Below are positions 22,947-31,649 of a stretch of 64,000 bases of DNA, piece by piece (position 1 is the first letter of the stretch; every line of letters begins with the position of its first letter). Origin of the DNA: Caenispirillum salinarum AK4 (lineage in GTDB: Bacteria > Pseudomonadota > Alphaproteobacteria > Rhodospirillales > Rhodospirillaceae); assembly GCF_000315795.1 (NCBI RefSeq), contig NZ_ANHY01000020.1, positions 85,017 through 149,016 on the forward strand, in the 5' to 3' direction. The position numbers and the translations under genes were made by a program. The notes beneath the pieces were generated by a model that was not told the origin of the DNA, did no database searches, and saw only the letters and a program-made list of their open reading frames with translations.

Positions 22947-24572
22947 ATGGCAACCCTGTCCGATTACCAGACGCCTCTGTCGGGCGACAGCAGCGTCGAC
23001 GCCCTGATCAACACCTCCTGGCTGCGCCCGCAGCCCTGGCCGGACGACGGCACCATCACCTGGTCGATCATGCAGACCGACGCCATGGCCGATCTTTACG
23101 GCCACAATGCGCCGGGCTACGCGCCCATGAACGCCAGCCAGATCGACGCCACGCGCCAGCTCATGGAGCATGTGGAAGCCCTGACCGGCGTCGACTGCGT
23201 GGAAGTGGCCCCGTCGTCGGAGGCGGAAATCTTCTTCGGCACCTGCGATCTTCAGGACAATACGGTCGGCGTCGCCTACACGCCTTGGAAGTACTGGCAC
23301 GACGGCAACGGCACCATCACCAACTTCCAGACCGACGCCTTCCTGTACCTGGACAACTCCGACCCCGGCCGGTTCTCCACCGACGCGCCGACGCCCGGGA
23401 CCTGGGGCTACACCGCCCTGCTGCACGAGATCGGCCACGCGCTGGGCCTCAAGCACCCGTTCGAGGGCGACGTGACGTTGTCGGATGCGCTGGACACCAT
23501 GGACAACACCGTCATGTCCTACACGGTGGGCTCCGAAGGCCTGCCGACGGAATTCCAGGAGCTGGACGCCGCCGCGCTGGACTACCTGCTGCCCGAAGGC
23601 ACGCTGGCCACCGAGCCGGCAGCCGACACCACCGACACCACCACCGGCACCGCCACGCCGGAGCCCACGGCCGACAGCTTCGCCGTCTCCGCGGCCGTGA
23701 CCAAGGAATGGGGCTCAGGCTACAAGGCCGAGATCGTGGTCACCAACACCTCCGACCATGCCGCCGAGGCGCCGACGGTCTCCTTCGACCTGCCGGTGGA
23801 GGTGGCCGCGGTGTGGGGTGCCGATCTGGTGGGTCAGGACGGCCATACCTGGACCGTGCGCGACGACGACACCGATATGCTGCAGCCCGGCGAGTCCATG
23901 CGCTTCGCCATCAAGGGCGCCGGCGACTACCACCCGGTGCCGACGGACTTCAGCGTCAACGGCATCACCGTTCCCGACGCCGCGCCGGTCGAGGTCGCCA
24001 GCGCCGTCACCAGCCAGTGGAGCAGCGGCTACGTCGCCGAGGTGCTGGTGACCAACACCACCGGCGGCGACCTTCTGACGCCGGAGCTGTCGTTCACGCT
24101 GCCGGAAGGCATCGACACCCTGTGGAACGGCACCGCCACGCTGGGCGCCGACGGTCGCTGGACGGTGGCGGACGACACCGCGGGCGCGGTCCTCAAGGAC
24201 GGCGAGACCTGGCGCTTCGCCTACAAGGCCTACACCGACCAGCCCACCCTGCCGCAGGACATCGCGGTAAACGGGACCTCGCTGGACGATGCGGACACGG
24301 CCCTGGCCATCGCCGACCTGCTGGACCAGGAAATCGTCATCGACGTGTCGCAGATGCACACGACGGACGTGCCGCCCGCGCTGGCGCACCTGGGCGCAGG
24401 CCACGGCGCCGGCTGGGATGAGGACCTGGCCTGGGAGATGGACATGGATGGGGCCTTCGCCGTCTCCGAGCGGCCCACCCTGCCCGCCTTCGACGCCTTC
24501 GTCCTGCCGGAACCGGCCGAGGAGGTGTCGTCCGCCCGGCTGCTGCCGGTCGACGACGGCTTCCTGGTGTAA
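22947..24572 (+). CDS. M10-like zinc metalloprotease with two CBM2-like modules
   Basis: A 541-residue protein with a zinc-protease domain in residues 1-215: HEIGHALGLKH (160-170) gives the three zinc histidines and the catalytic Glu, and M190 in NTVMSYTVG is the Met-turn. After a Thr/Pro linker come two related domains (about 230-335 and 345-445), each starting with a WGSGY or WSSGY motif, then VTNT and a Gly/Trp strand pattern like family 2 carbohydrate-binding modules. There is no N-terminal signal peptide. The tail ends VDDGFLV, an acidic residue followed by hydrophobic ones as in type I secreted serralysins. RTX repeats are absent. It is probably secreted and binds polysaccharide or cell wall. 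Confidence 0.78.
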   Translation: MATLSDYQTPLSGDSSVDALINTSWLRPQPWPDDGTITWSIMQTDAMADLYGHNAPGYAPMNASQIDATRQLMEHVEALTGVDCVEVAPSSEAEIFFGTCDLQDNTVGVAYTPWKYWHDGNGTITNFQTDAFLYLDNSDPGRFSTDAPTPGTWGYTALLHEIGHALGLKHPFEGDVTLSDALDTMDNTVMSYTVGSEGLPTEFQELDAAALDYLLPEGTLATEPAADTTDTTTGTATPEPTADSFAVSAAVTKEWGSGYKAEIVVTNTSDHAAEAPTVSFDLPVEVAAVWGADLVGQDGHTWTVRDDDTDMLQPGESMRFAIKGAGDYHPVPTDFSVNGITVPDAAPVEVASAVTSQWSSGYVAEVLVTNTTGGDLLTPELSFTLPEGIDTLWNGTATLGADGRWTVADDTAGAVLKDGETWRFAYKAYTDQPTLPQDIAVNGTSLDDADTALAIADLLDQEIVIDVSQMHTTDVPPALAHLGAGHGAGWDEDLAWEMDMDGAFAVSERPTLPAFDAFVLPEPAEEVSSARLLPVDDGFLV

Positions 24573-24694
24573 AAGCTTGACCCGAAACTCCGGCGGGTCG
24601 GCTGCGCGGTGCTTTTTCCGATGCGAAAAGCCCCTCGCCCAGCCTCAGCCGCTGAATATCGGGTCGCACTCCAAGACCGGTGCAGAGCGGCCCG

Positions 24695-25066
24695 TCAGGA
24701 CTCCAGCGGCACGACGCGGACGCGCGCGACCCCGTCGTCGATCATGCCCAACTGGCGGGCCGCCTTTTCCGACAGGTCGATGATGCGGTTCTTGGCGAAC
24801 GGGCCGCGGTCGTTGATCCGCACCACCACCGTGCGTCCGTTCTCCAGGTTCTTCACGCGCACCTTGGTGCCCAGCGGCAGCGACGGGTGGGCGGCGGTGA
24901 GCTTGGCGGGGCTGAAGACCTCGCCGCTGGCGGTGGCGTTGCCGGCCAGTTCGGCGCCGTACCAGGACGCCATGCCGACCTGAATCTCCTCGTCGGCGCG
25001 CGCGTCCAGGGGCGCGGAGAGGGCAAGCGGCAGGGCCACGGCAAAAAGCAAGATCAGGCGGCGCAC
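24695..25066 (-). CDS. rlpA: RlpA-family septal-ring/cell-wall protein
   Basis: A 123-residue exported protein. Residues 1-24 are a signal peptide without a lipobox Cys, followed by a double-psi beta-barrel with GMASWYGAELAGNATASGE, LPLGTKVRVKNLENG and VVVRINDRGPFAKNRIIDLS. RlpA proteins are lytic transglycosylases acting on denuded glycan at the septum; here the SPOR domain is missing, so only the catalytic barrel is present. It is divergent from the sugar dehydrogenase gene. Confidence 0.9.
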   Translation of the reverse strand: MRRLILLFAVALPLALSAPLDARADEEIQVGMASWYGAELAGNATASGEVFSPAKLTAAHPSLPLGTKVRVKNLENGRTVVVRINDRGPFAKNRIIDLSEKAARQLGMIDDGVARVRVVPLES

Positions 25067-25394
25067 GCGGGTCTCTCCTCGTGGTCGTCGGACGAACGGG
25101 TCTTTCCCGTTCCATTACCCCCATCCGCGCCGGGCGGGAAGCCGAAAAACGCACGGCGCGTTCCTCATTGGTCATGAAACGCGCAAGCGGGCGATGTGGA
25201 CCATGGCACGCCGCAAGTCGATAAAAAGTCTGCGACAGCCACCGAAAGAGATGATCCCGCACCTGCCGTAGTACAGCGCCGGCGGGACGTTGACTTCTAG
25301 AAATGCGGCTGCATACCGTTAAGAGAATATAAGAAAAAATCCGCGTTTTGCTGCGGAGCAATAAGACAATCCGTCTTAACGGGAGACATGCGTC
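25067..25394. other. Divergent promoter region between rlpA and the sugar dehydrogenase gene
   Basis: A 328-base interval with no supported gene. The half next to 25395 is AT-rich, with a TTGACT hexamer near 25290 and a CCGC/GCGG hairpin around 25340; the GGGAGA before 25395 is the ribosome site. Promoters for both flanking genes probably lie here. Confidence 0.45.
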
Positions 25395-26663
25395 ATGGGT
25401 ATGCGGAAAACGCTGGCCGCCTCGGCGGCCGTTGCCGGTCTTGTCGCCGCCGCGCTTGCGGCCCCCGCCGCCGCGCAGGACCGCAACATGGACAAACTGA
25501 GTGATTTCAAGCAGACGGGCGAAAGCCTGTCCATCCAGACCATCCCCCAGGATGACGAGCGGGCCGACCGCATCCGCCGGACGCTGGAGCGCATCGAGAT
25601 GCCCGACGGCTTCGAGATCGACCTCTACGCCATCGTGCCCGACGCCCGGCACATGGCGGTGGGCACCAACGTCGGCGTGGTCTTCGTCGGCACCCGCAAG
25701 CAGGACGTCTGGGCGGTGACCGACCGCGACAAGGACCGCCGCGCCGACGAGGTGAAGCGCTTTGCGCCCTCGGTGGATTTCAAGTTCCCCAACGGGCCGT
25801 GCTTCAGCCCCGACGGCGTTCTCTACATCGCCGAGCACAACCGCGTGCTCGCCTTCCCCGCCGCCGAGTTCTTTTATGAAGGCCCCGACGTGGCGGTGTC
25901 GACGGTCAAGGATCAGTTCTTCCCGCCCGAGGAGGAATACTTCAACCACGCCTTCCGCGTCTGCGAGATCGGCCCCGACAACAAGCTCTACGTCGCCATC
26001 GGCCAGCCCTACAACGTGTGGCCGCCCGAGAAGGGGGCGGACATGGGGGTCTTCGGCTCCATCCAGCAGATGAACCGCGACGGCTCCGACACCACCCGCT
26101 ACGCCACCGGCATCCGCAACTCGGTGGGCATGGACTTCCACCCCGACACCGGCGAGCTGTGGTTCACCGACAACCAGGTGGACGGCATGGGCGACGACAT
26201 CCCGCCGGGCGAGATCAACCGCATCACTCAGGCCGGCCAGAACTTCGGCTTCCCCTGGTACGGCGGAGGCACCACCCGCACCGACCCGTGGAAGGGCGAG
26301 GAGGTGCCCGCCGACGTGGTGAATCCGGTGGTGGAAACGGTCGCCCACGCCGCCGACCTGGGCATGACCTTCTACACCGGCAGCCAGTTCCCCGAGCGCT
26401 ACCGCAACGTGCTGTTCAACGCCCAGCACGGCAGCTGGAACCGCACCACGCCGGTCGGCGCGCGGGTGATGATGACGCGCTTCGACGAGGAGGGGAACGT
26501 CATCGAGCATGTGCCCTTCGCCGAGGGCTGGCTCGACGAGGCCACCGGCGAGTACCTGGGCCGGCCGGTCGACGTGGTGCAGTACCTGGACGGCTCTCTG
26601 CTGGTGTCCGACGACCTGACGGGCGCGGTCTACCGCATCTCCTATCAAGAGCCGACGGAATGA
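25395..26663 (+). CDS. PQQ-dependent sugar dehydrogenase (sorbosone/aldose dehydrogenase family)
   Basis: A 422-residue periplasmic beta-propeller. Residues 1-29 are a signal peptide ending in AAAQ. EMPDGFEIDLYA, GPCFSPDGVLYIAEHN and GQPYNVW are blade motifs of the YliI/SNDH family, and NAQHGSWNR and YRISYQEP are the late conserved elements. It oxidises aldoses or their derivatives with PQQ. The cytochrome c gene that follows overlaps its stop by four bases and is the likely electron acceptor. No PQQ synthesis genes are in the window. Confidence 0.86.
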   Translation: MGMRKTLAASAAVAGLVAAALAAPAAAQDRNMDKLSDFKQTGESLSIQTIPQDDERADRIRRTLERIEMPDGFEIDLYAIVPDARHMAVGTNVGVVFVGTRKQDVWAVTDRDKDRRADEVKRFAPSVDFKFPNGPCFSPDGVLYIAEHNRVLAFPAAEFFYEGPDVAVSTVKDQFFPPEEEYFNHAFRVCEIGPDNKLYVAIGQPYNVWPPEKGADMGVFGSIQQMNRDGSDTTRYATGIRNSVGMDFHPDTGELWFTDNQVDGMGDDIPPGEINRITQAGQNFGFPWYGGGTTRTDPWKGEEVPADVVNPVVETVAHAADLGMTFYTGSQFPERYRNVLFNAQHGSWNRTTPVGARVMMTRFDEEGNVIEHVPFAEGWLDEATGEYLGRPVDVVQYLDGSLLVSDDLTGAVYRISYQEPTE

Positions 26664-26992
26664 GGCGTCGCGCCTTGATCCTGGCGGCGGCGGGGACACT
26701 CGCCGCCGCCGTTCCGGCGTTCGCTCAGGCGCAGCAGCCCGCGCCCGATCCGCCGGCCAAGCTGTCCACCTGCCTGCCCTGCCACGGCCGCGACGGCATC
26801 GGCACCTCACCGCTCAACCCCAACCTGGCGGGGCAGAAGGCGCTCTACATGGTCAAGCAACTGAAAGCCTTCAAAAGCGGCGAGCGCCGCCACGACCAGA
26901 TGAGCCTGATCGCCGCCGACCTTACGGCCGAGGACATGGAGGCCCTGTCGGACTGGTATGCGGCGCAGCCCGCCGGTGGCGGAAATCCGTGA
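26660..26992 (+). CDS. Periplasmic cytochrome c (class I)
   Basis: A 110-residue monohaem cytochrome c. Residues 1-23 form a signal peptide; the haem is attached at CLPCH, and the distal methionine is probably in HDQMSLIAADL. The segment PNLAGQKALYMVKQLKAFKSGER is typical of cytochrome c553/c4-like domains. The ATG overlaps the stop of the PQQ dehydrogenase gene (ATGA), so the two are translationally coupled and should form an electron-transfer pair to the respiratory chain. Confidence 0.9.
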   Translation: MRRRALILAAAGTLAAAVPAFAQAQQPAPDPPAKLSTCLPCHGRDGIGTSPLNPNLAGQKALYMVKQLKAFKSGERRHDQMSLIAADLTAEDMEALSDWYAAQPAGGGNP

Positions 26993-27097
26993 TCCTCATG
27001 TCTGCGTGACCGTAGAGAAGGACAGAGGAGGTCCGGTCCGGCAACGCCTGCCCCGGCCCGGCCCGCTGCCCCGATCACGAATACGGAGACACGCACC

Positions 27098-27610
27098 ATG
27101 GCGCTCAAGCCGCAACAGCCCGTCCCCGCACTGGACCTGCCGCTGGTCATCGACACCCGCTTCGACCTGGCGGAGCAGCGGCCCAAGGCCTTCACCATGC
27201 TGGTGTTCTATCGCGGGCTGCATTGCCCCGTGTGCAAGGGCTACCTGCAGGAACTGAACGAGAAGATCAACCAGTTCCGCGACCTCGGCGTCACCGCCGT
27301 GGCCGTCAGCACCGACACGGAAGACAACGCCAAGACCGCCTGGAAGGACTGGAACCTGGGCGATCTGCCCATCGCCTACGGCCTACCCATCGCGCAGGCG
27401 CGCGACTGGGGGCTCTACATCTCCAAGGGCATCAAGGCGGACGAGCCCAAGGAGTTTTCCGAACCCGGCCTGTTCCTGGTCAAGCCCGACGGCACGCTGT
27501 ACGCCACGTCGGTCAATTCCATGCCCTTCAGCCGGCCGCACTTCGATGACGTGGCGAAGGCCATCGGCTTCGTGACCGACAAGGACTACCCGGCGCGCGG
27601 AGAAGCCTAG
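27098..27610 (+). CDS. Peroxiredoxin-like (AhpC/TSA) protein
   Basis: A 170-residue thioredoxin-fold protein with a peroxidatic-type cysteine pair HCPVCKGYL after LVFYRGL. The family resembles AhpC/TSA but the motif is CPVC rather than the usual TxxC, as in a peroxiredoxin-like subgroup. It is cytosolic and may reduce peroxides or act as a thiol oxidoreductase. An upstream AT-rich ribosome site (CGGAGAC) decides the ATG at 27098. Its stop overlaps the convergent GH15 gene by four bases. Confidence 0.85.
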   Translation: MALKPQQPVPALDLPLVIDTRFDLAEQRPKAFTMLVFYRGLHCPVCKGYLQELNEKINQFRDLGVTAVAVSTDTEDNAKTAWKDWNLGDLPIAYGLPIAQARDWGLYISKGIKADEPKEFSEPGLFLVKPDGTLYATSVNSMPFSRPHFDDVAKAIGFVTDKDYPARGEA

Positions 27611-29478
27611 GCCGGACGAGACGACTCGCCGCCCAGCGCGCGGTCCAGGTTCACGGCCGCGCTGATGAGCGACAGGTGGGTGAAGGCCTGGGGAAAGTTC
27701 CCCAGCGCCTCGCCGCTGGGGCCGATCTCCTCGCCGTAGAGGCCGACGTGGTTGGCGAACCCCAGCATCCGCTCGAACATGATGCGGCTGTCCTCCAGGC
27801 ATCCCTTGTCGAACCGCCCGGCGCGGGTCAGCGCTTCCACCAGCCAGAAGGTGCAGATGTTGAAGGTGCCTTCCTCGCCCTCCAGCCCGTCGTGGAATTC
27901 GCCCCGGTTGTAGCGGTAGACAAGGCTGTCGGAAACCAGGCCGCCCTCCTTGGGCGGCTTCAGGGTCTCGCGCAGGGTGCTCAGCATGCGCGGGTCGGTG
28001 GGCGCCATGAAAAAGACCAGCGGCATGATCAGGTTGGCGGCGTCCAGGATGTCGCTGCCGTAGGACTGCACGAAGCTGCCGCGTTCGGCGTTCCAGCCCT
28101 TGGCCATGATGTCCTCGTAGATGGAATCGCGCACCCGCAGCCACCGCAGGCGGTCGTGCGGGAACGAGCGTTTCTCGGCCAGCCTGAGCGCCCGGTCGAT
28201 GGCGACCCAGCACATCACCTTGGAATAGACGAAGTGCCGCCGGCCGGTGCGGATTTCCCACACGCCCTCGTCCGGCTGGTCCCAGTTCTCGCACACCCAT
28301 TCCACGAAGCGGCGCACCGACAGCCACAGGTCATAGGAAATGGGCGCGGCCCACTTGTTGAAGATGTAGATGGCGTCCAGCAACTCGCCGTAGATGTCGA
28401 GCTGGAGCTGGTCGTAGGCGCCGTTGCCCATGCGCACCGGCCCGGTGCCGCGATAGCCTTCCAGGTGCGACAGTTCCTCTTCCGCCAGGTGCTTGCGGCC
28501 GTCGATGCCGTACATGATCTGCAGCGGCCACTCGCTTTCCGTCTCCGAGCACAGGTTGGCGAGAAACTCCATGAAGGCGCCCGCCTCCTGCTTGAAGCCG
28601 ATGCGCAGGAAGGCATAGACGGTGAAGGCGGCGTCGCGGATCCAGGTGTAGCGGTAGTCCCAGTTGCGCTCGCCGCCGATCTCTTCGGGCAGGGAGCAGG
28701 TGGGCGCGGCGACGATGGCGCCGGTCGGCTCGAAGGTCATAAGCTTGAGCGCGAGCGCCGAGCGGTGCACCGTCTCGCGCCAGCGGCCGGTATAGGTGCA
28801 ATGGGAAATCCAGTCGCGCCAGTAGGCCACGGTTTCGCGGAACAGGTCCTCCGTCGGGCCCTCGGGCAGGCAGGCGCAGTCCTCCTCCTCGGGCAGCAGT
28901 TCGCGGAAGGCGAAGACCGCCGACTCGCCCTCGTCCAGGGTGAAGGTGCAGCCGACGCCGTTGCCCAGGTCGGTGCCCGGCGTGACGGTCAGCGGCACCG
29001 TCGAGGCCAGGCCGAAGGCGCAGGGGACGCTGTCGGCGCGGAACACCACGCCGCCGTCGACCTCGTGCACCTCGTGCGGCGCCCGGGCGAAGTCGAAGGC
29101 CGGCAGGCAGTCGGCGCGGAAGGTGACCGTGCCGCGCTCCACCCGCACGCGGCGGATGATGCGGCGGCGCTTGTGCGGTTCGCCGCCGGCGTGGCCGACG
29201 GGCATGAAGTCCGCCATCTCGGCGGCACCGTCCGGGGCCAGGAAGCGGGTGACCAGCACGTTGGTCTCCGGCCAGTAGAACTGCTTGCAGGCCGCCGCCT
29301 CGTCGGTCGGCTTGATGCTGAAATAGCCCCCCTTGTCGTGATCGAGCATGCGGGCGAAGACGCTGGGGCTGTCGAAGTGGGGCGCGCAGAACCAGTCGAC
29401 GGAGCCTGCCGCGCTGACCAGGGCGATGGTGTGCAGGTCGCCGATCATGGCGTAGTTCTCGATGGGCTCGTAGGGCAT
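27607..29478 (-). CDS. Glycoside hydrolase family 15 protein (trehalase/glucoamylase type)
   Basis: A 623-residue enzyme. The N-terminal domain starts [23 protein letters not shown], the signature of bacterial GH15 glucoamylase/trehalase proteins, and the (alpha/alpha)6 barrel carries [16 protein letters not shown] near residue 300 and [18 protein letters not shown] near the C-terminus. There is no signal peptide, so the substrate (trehalose or alpha-glucan) is intracellular. The ATG at 29478 gives the conserved start [11 protein letters not shown]. It faces the DTW-repeat gene across a region with two matched operators. Confidence 0.88.
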   Translation of the reverse strand: MPYEPIENYAMIGDLHTIALVSAAGSVDWFCAPHFDSPSVFARMLDHDKGGYFSIKPTDEAAACKQFYWPETNVLVTRFLAPDGAAEMADFMPVGHAGGEPHKRRRIIRRVRVERGTVTFRADCLPAFDFARAPHEVHEVDGGVVFRADSVPCAFGLASTVPLTVTPGTDLGNGVGCTFTLDEGESAVFAFRELLPEEEDCACLPEGPTEDLFRETVAYWRDWISHCTYTGRWRETVHRSALALKLMTFEPTGAIVAAPTCSLPEEIGGERNWDYRYTWIRDAAFTVYAFLRIGFKQEAGAFMEFLANLCSETESEWPLQIMYGIDGRKHLAEEELSHLEGYRGTGPVRMGNGAYDQLQLDIYGELLDAIYIFNKWAAPISYDLWLSVRRFVEWVCENWDQPDEGVWEIRTGRRHFVYSKVMCWVAIDRALRLAEKRSFPHDRLRWLRVRDSIYEDIMAKGWNAERGSFVQSYGSDILDAANLIMPLVFFMAPTDPRMLSTLRETLKPPKEGGLVSDSLVYRYNRGEFHDGLEGEEGTFNICTFWLVEALTRAGRFDKGCLEDSRIMFERMLGFANHVGLYGEEIGPSGEALGNFPQAFTHLSLISAAVNLDRALGGESSRPA

Positions 29479-29623
29479 CGCTGCGCGTCCGCTCCTCTGC
29501 TGCTCGGCGTGTCCCTCCATCCCCTCACCTGAGGCCGCGGGCCGCCCCGCGAAAGGGCATCCGGCGAGAACGGCGGAAAACCGGGGCTGCCGCCGGCCAC
29601 TCCGCAACCTCACGCGTTCGTGA

Positions 29624-29642
29624 AAACTGAACCGTTCAGTTT
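29624..29642. promoter_or_regulatory. TetR-type palindrome, site 1 (AAACTGAACCGTTCAGTTT)
   Basis: A perfect 19-bp dyad apart from the central base. It is preceded by GTTCGTGA, and the whole block recurs inverted at 29692-29715. The shape is typical of TetR/AcrR operators. Confidence 0.55.
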
Positions 29643-29691
29643 ACTCTTGCGCCCGGAGCGTCGGGAGCGTATCTCTGGGCCATCGGAAGCG

Positions 29692-29708
29692 AACTGAACC
29701 GTTTAGTT
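29692..29708. promoter_or_regulatory. TetR-type palindrome, site 2 (AACTGAACCGTTTAGTT)
   Basis: A 17-bp dyad with one arm mismatch, its centre 67 bases from that of site 1. Outside the dyad, TTTTCACAACCGCG is the inverted counterpart of CGCGTTCGTGAAAA beside site 1, so about 30 bases are shared in opposite orientation. Confidence 0.55.
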
Positions 29709-29787
29709 TTCACAACCGCGTGAGCGGACCGAAAGACCCCTCGCTTCCCCCATCGACCAACGATCCTGAAGGACTGGGAGAAAGACC

Positions 29788-30225
29788 ATGACCATCACCA
29801 AGACCATCACCACCGCCGCTGCTTCCGCCGTGATCGCGCTGGGCGCCGCCCTGGCCGGCACCGCGCCGGCCACCGCCGACGACGCCCGCATCATCACCAG
29901 CGACACCTGGAAGCCCGGTTTCCGCAACGACGGCGACGGCCACTACAGCCGCATCGTCCGCGATCACGACGCCAGCGACTCCCGGCAGGTGACCCGTGTG
30001 GAGCACCGCGACACCTGGGCGCCGGGCTTCCAGGGCAACGGCGAGGGCGACTACGAGCGCCTGGTCAAGGACGTCCAGAGCCCCCACGGCGGCAGCACCA
30101 GCATCGCCACTCGTGACACCTGGGCCCCCGGCTACACGCTCGACGACATGAGCGACTACACCCGCATCGTGCCCAACGGCGACGCGGGGTCGCAGACCGC
30201 CACCATGCCGCAGGACGCCCGCTGA
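29788..30225 (+). CDS. Secreted DTWxPG triple-repeat protein A
   Basis: A 145-residue exported protein of unknown function. A signal peptide covers residues 1-30 (cut after ATA). The mature part is three copies of a 36-residue period whose core is DTW-[KA]-PG-[FY] followed by about ten residues, then Y-x-R-[IL]-V: at 39-57, 75-93 and 110-128. The spacers contain a DSRQVTRVEHR-type strand. Only one recognisable Trp per repeat and many Asp/Gly suggest a small beta-repeat. A paralogue with the same plan follows 110 bases downstream. I know no family with this repeat. Confidence 0.82.
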   Translation: MTITKTITTAAASAVIALGAALAGTAPATADDARIITSDTWKPGFRNDGDGHYSRIVRDHDASDSRQVTRVEHRDTWAPGFQGNGEGDYERLVKDVQSPHGGSTSIATRDTWAPGYTLDDMSDYTRIVPNGDAGSQTATMPQDAR

Positions 30226-30335
30226 CGTCCGGCGGCCGCCCCGGCCCCCGCACCTCCTCCCGGCGGGGGCCGGCCCGGGCGCTCAATCGCAGACGCTTTG
30301 CCTTAACGAATTTTTTTGACGACCGGAGACCCACC

Positions 30336-30770
30336 ATGACCCCCTTCGCCAAGACCCTCGCCACCGTCGCCGCCACCGCCGCCCTGGCCGTGGGTGCGGC
30401 CCTGGCCGGCGCCGCACCGGCCGCCGCCGCCACCCAGTTGCAGACCGAGGTGAGCGACACCTGGAAGCCCGGCTTCCAGCGCGACGACGACGGCCGCTAT
30501 GTCCGCCACATGGTCGTGCCGCGCGACACCGCACCGCGCCAGGTGACCCGCATCGAGACCCGCGACGCCTGGGCGCCCGGCTTCCAGAGCACCGGCGACG
30601 GCGACTTCCAGCGCCTGGTGCCGCACAGCCAAAACGGCCAGGGCAGCGCCACCATCTCCAAGCGCGACACCTGGGCGCCGGGTTATCGCAACGACATGGG
30701 CGACTATGTCCGCGTGGTTCCCAATGGCGGCCCCTCCCAGTCCGCCAGCCTGCCGGCCGAGGCGAACTGA
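30336..30770 (+). CDS. Secreted DTWxPG triple-repeat protein B
   Basis: A 144-residue paralogue of the preceding protein with its own signal peptide (about residues 1-32). Repeats lie at 41-60, 77-95 and 111-128, with DTWKPGF, DAWAPGF and DTWAPGY cores. The spacer PRQVTRIETR matches the partner's SRQVTRVEHR. The two genes are similar along their whole length, so they come from a tandem duplication that kept both signal peptides. A GGAGACCC ribosome site precedes the ATG. A strong terminator follows, ending the pair. Confidence 0.82.
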   Translation: MTPFAKTLATVAATAALAVGAALAGAAPAAAATQLQTEVSDTWKPGFQRDDDGRYVRHMVVPRDTAPRQVTRIETRDAWAPGFQSTGDGDFQRLVPHSQNGQGSATISKRDTWAPGYRNDMGDYVRVVPNGGPSQSASLPAEAN

Positions 30771-30790
30771 CGCCACGGCCGGTATCCTGA

Positions 30791-30829
30791 AGCGGCTTCC
30801 GCAAACCCCCGGCGGAAGCCGCTTTTTTT
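30791..30829 (+). terminator. Terminator after the DTW-repeat genes
   Basis: A perfect 12-bp stem (AGCGGCTTCCGC and complement), a 9-base loop and seven T residues, 20 bases after the stop at 30770. Confidence 0.93.
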
Positions 30830-30889
30830 CGTGCGCCGGCGGCGCCGGGCCGGGCGTCTCACGCGACGGCGATTGGAGCGTCGTCCGGC

Positions 30890-30905
30890 ATCACGCGACC
30901 GTGAT
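30890..30905. promoter_or_regulatory. 16-bp perfect dyad ATCACGCGACCGTGAT
   Basis: Six-bp arms around CGAC, 92 bases upstream of the cytochrome P460 gene and directly abutting a second dyad. Confidence 0.5.
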
Positions 30906-30925
30906 TTCGGACCAGACGGTCCGAA
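30906..30925. promoter_or_regulatory. 20-bp perfect dyad TTCGGACCAGACGGTCCGAA
   Basis: Eight-bp arms around AGAC, starting on the base after the previous dyad. The GACC-n4-GGTC core is like operators of NemR/AcrR-type TetR regulators. It lies 72 bases upstream of the P460 start, in the promoter zone. Confidence 0.55.
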
Positions 30926-30996
30926 GCGTTAGAAAGAAAGAGACAAGGCGACCGAAAAACCACGCCGCGCCGCCACTGGAACGAACGGAGGTTTCC

Positions 30997-31554
30997 ATGA
31001 TCCAGACGCTGAGGACCACCGCCACCGCTGCTGCCGTCGCCCTGGCGTTCGGCGCCGGCGCCGCCACTGCCGCCGACGACACGCCCTTCGGCGGCCCCGA
31101 GAGCCAGGAGTACGCCGCCACCCTGTGGCAGGCCCTGACCGAGGAGCGCTTGGCCGGGGACAACGCCATCGACGGCGTCCCCTATCGCGGCACCGAGCCA
31201 CACGGCGCCATGCTGGAGACCTTCTTCACCACCATGACCGTCGACGGCCACACCGGCATGGTCGCGGTGAAGCGCAACTATGGCCCGGCGGGCGTCGAGC
31301 AGTCGGCGGTCCAGGGCAACCGCGCCGAGCACCTGGGCGCGGTGACCGTCATGTTCCAGCGCGAGGACGGCTACGATCCCGACAACATGAACTGGTTCTG
31401 GGCCAAGTACCTGCCCGACGGCTCGCTGGATACCAACCCCGCCGGCATGCAACTGGCCGGTCGCGTCGCCAAGGGCGCCGACCAGGGCTGCATCGCCTGC
31501 CACTCGGCCGCGCCCGGGGGCGACTATCTCTATGTCACCGATTTCGTCCGCTGA
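30997..31554 (+). CDS. Cytochrome P460-family haem protein
   Basis: A 185-residue exported protein with a signal peptide (1-25, cut after ATA). The single haem-binding CIACH is close to the C-terminus (GCIACHSAAPGGDYLYVTDF), the arrangement found in cytochrome P460 and cytochrome c'-beta. MVAVKRNYGPAG and VTVMFQREDGYDPDNMNWFWAKYLPDG fit the family's beta-sandwich. P460 proteins oxidise hydroxylamine or bind NO. Which lysine would crosslink to the haem cannot be judged by eye. Two adjoining dyads upstream suggest tight regulation. Confidence 0.82.
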   Translation: MIQTLRTTATAAAVALAFGAGAATAADDTPFGGPESQEYAATLWQALTEERLAGDNAIDGVPYRGTEPHGAMLETFFTTMTVDGHTGMVAVKRNYGPAGVEQSAVQGNRAEHLGAVTVMFQREDGYDPDNMNWFWAKYLPDGSLDTNPAGMQLAGRVAKGADQGCIACHSAAPGGDYLYVTDFVR

Positions 31555-31649
31555 GCCGTCCGGCACATGACGACCCACCGCCTCCGCCACCCGGCGGGGG
31601 CGGTGGTGCGTTGAAGACATCGGACACAGCAGATGAAGGAGGAGGCCCC

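Larger units (their letters stand above)
29479..29787. other. 309-base divergent intergenic region with paired operators
   Basis: The interval between the GH15 gene and the first DTW-repeat gene has no gene. It holds two related palindromes in inverted orientation, listed separately, and is likely to contain both divergent promoters. Confidence 0.55.

Noticed and set aside
27676..29532. A 618-codon plus-strand frame opposite the GH15 gene
   Set aside because: Antisense of a gene with clear GH15 motifs and biased composition.
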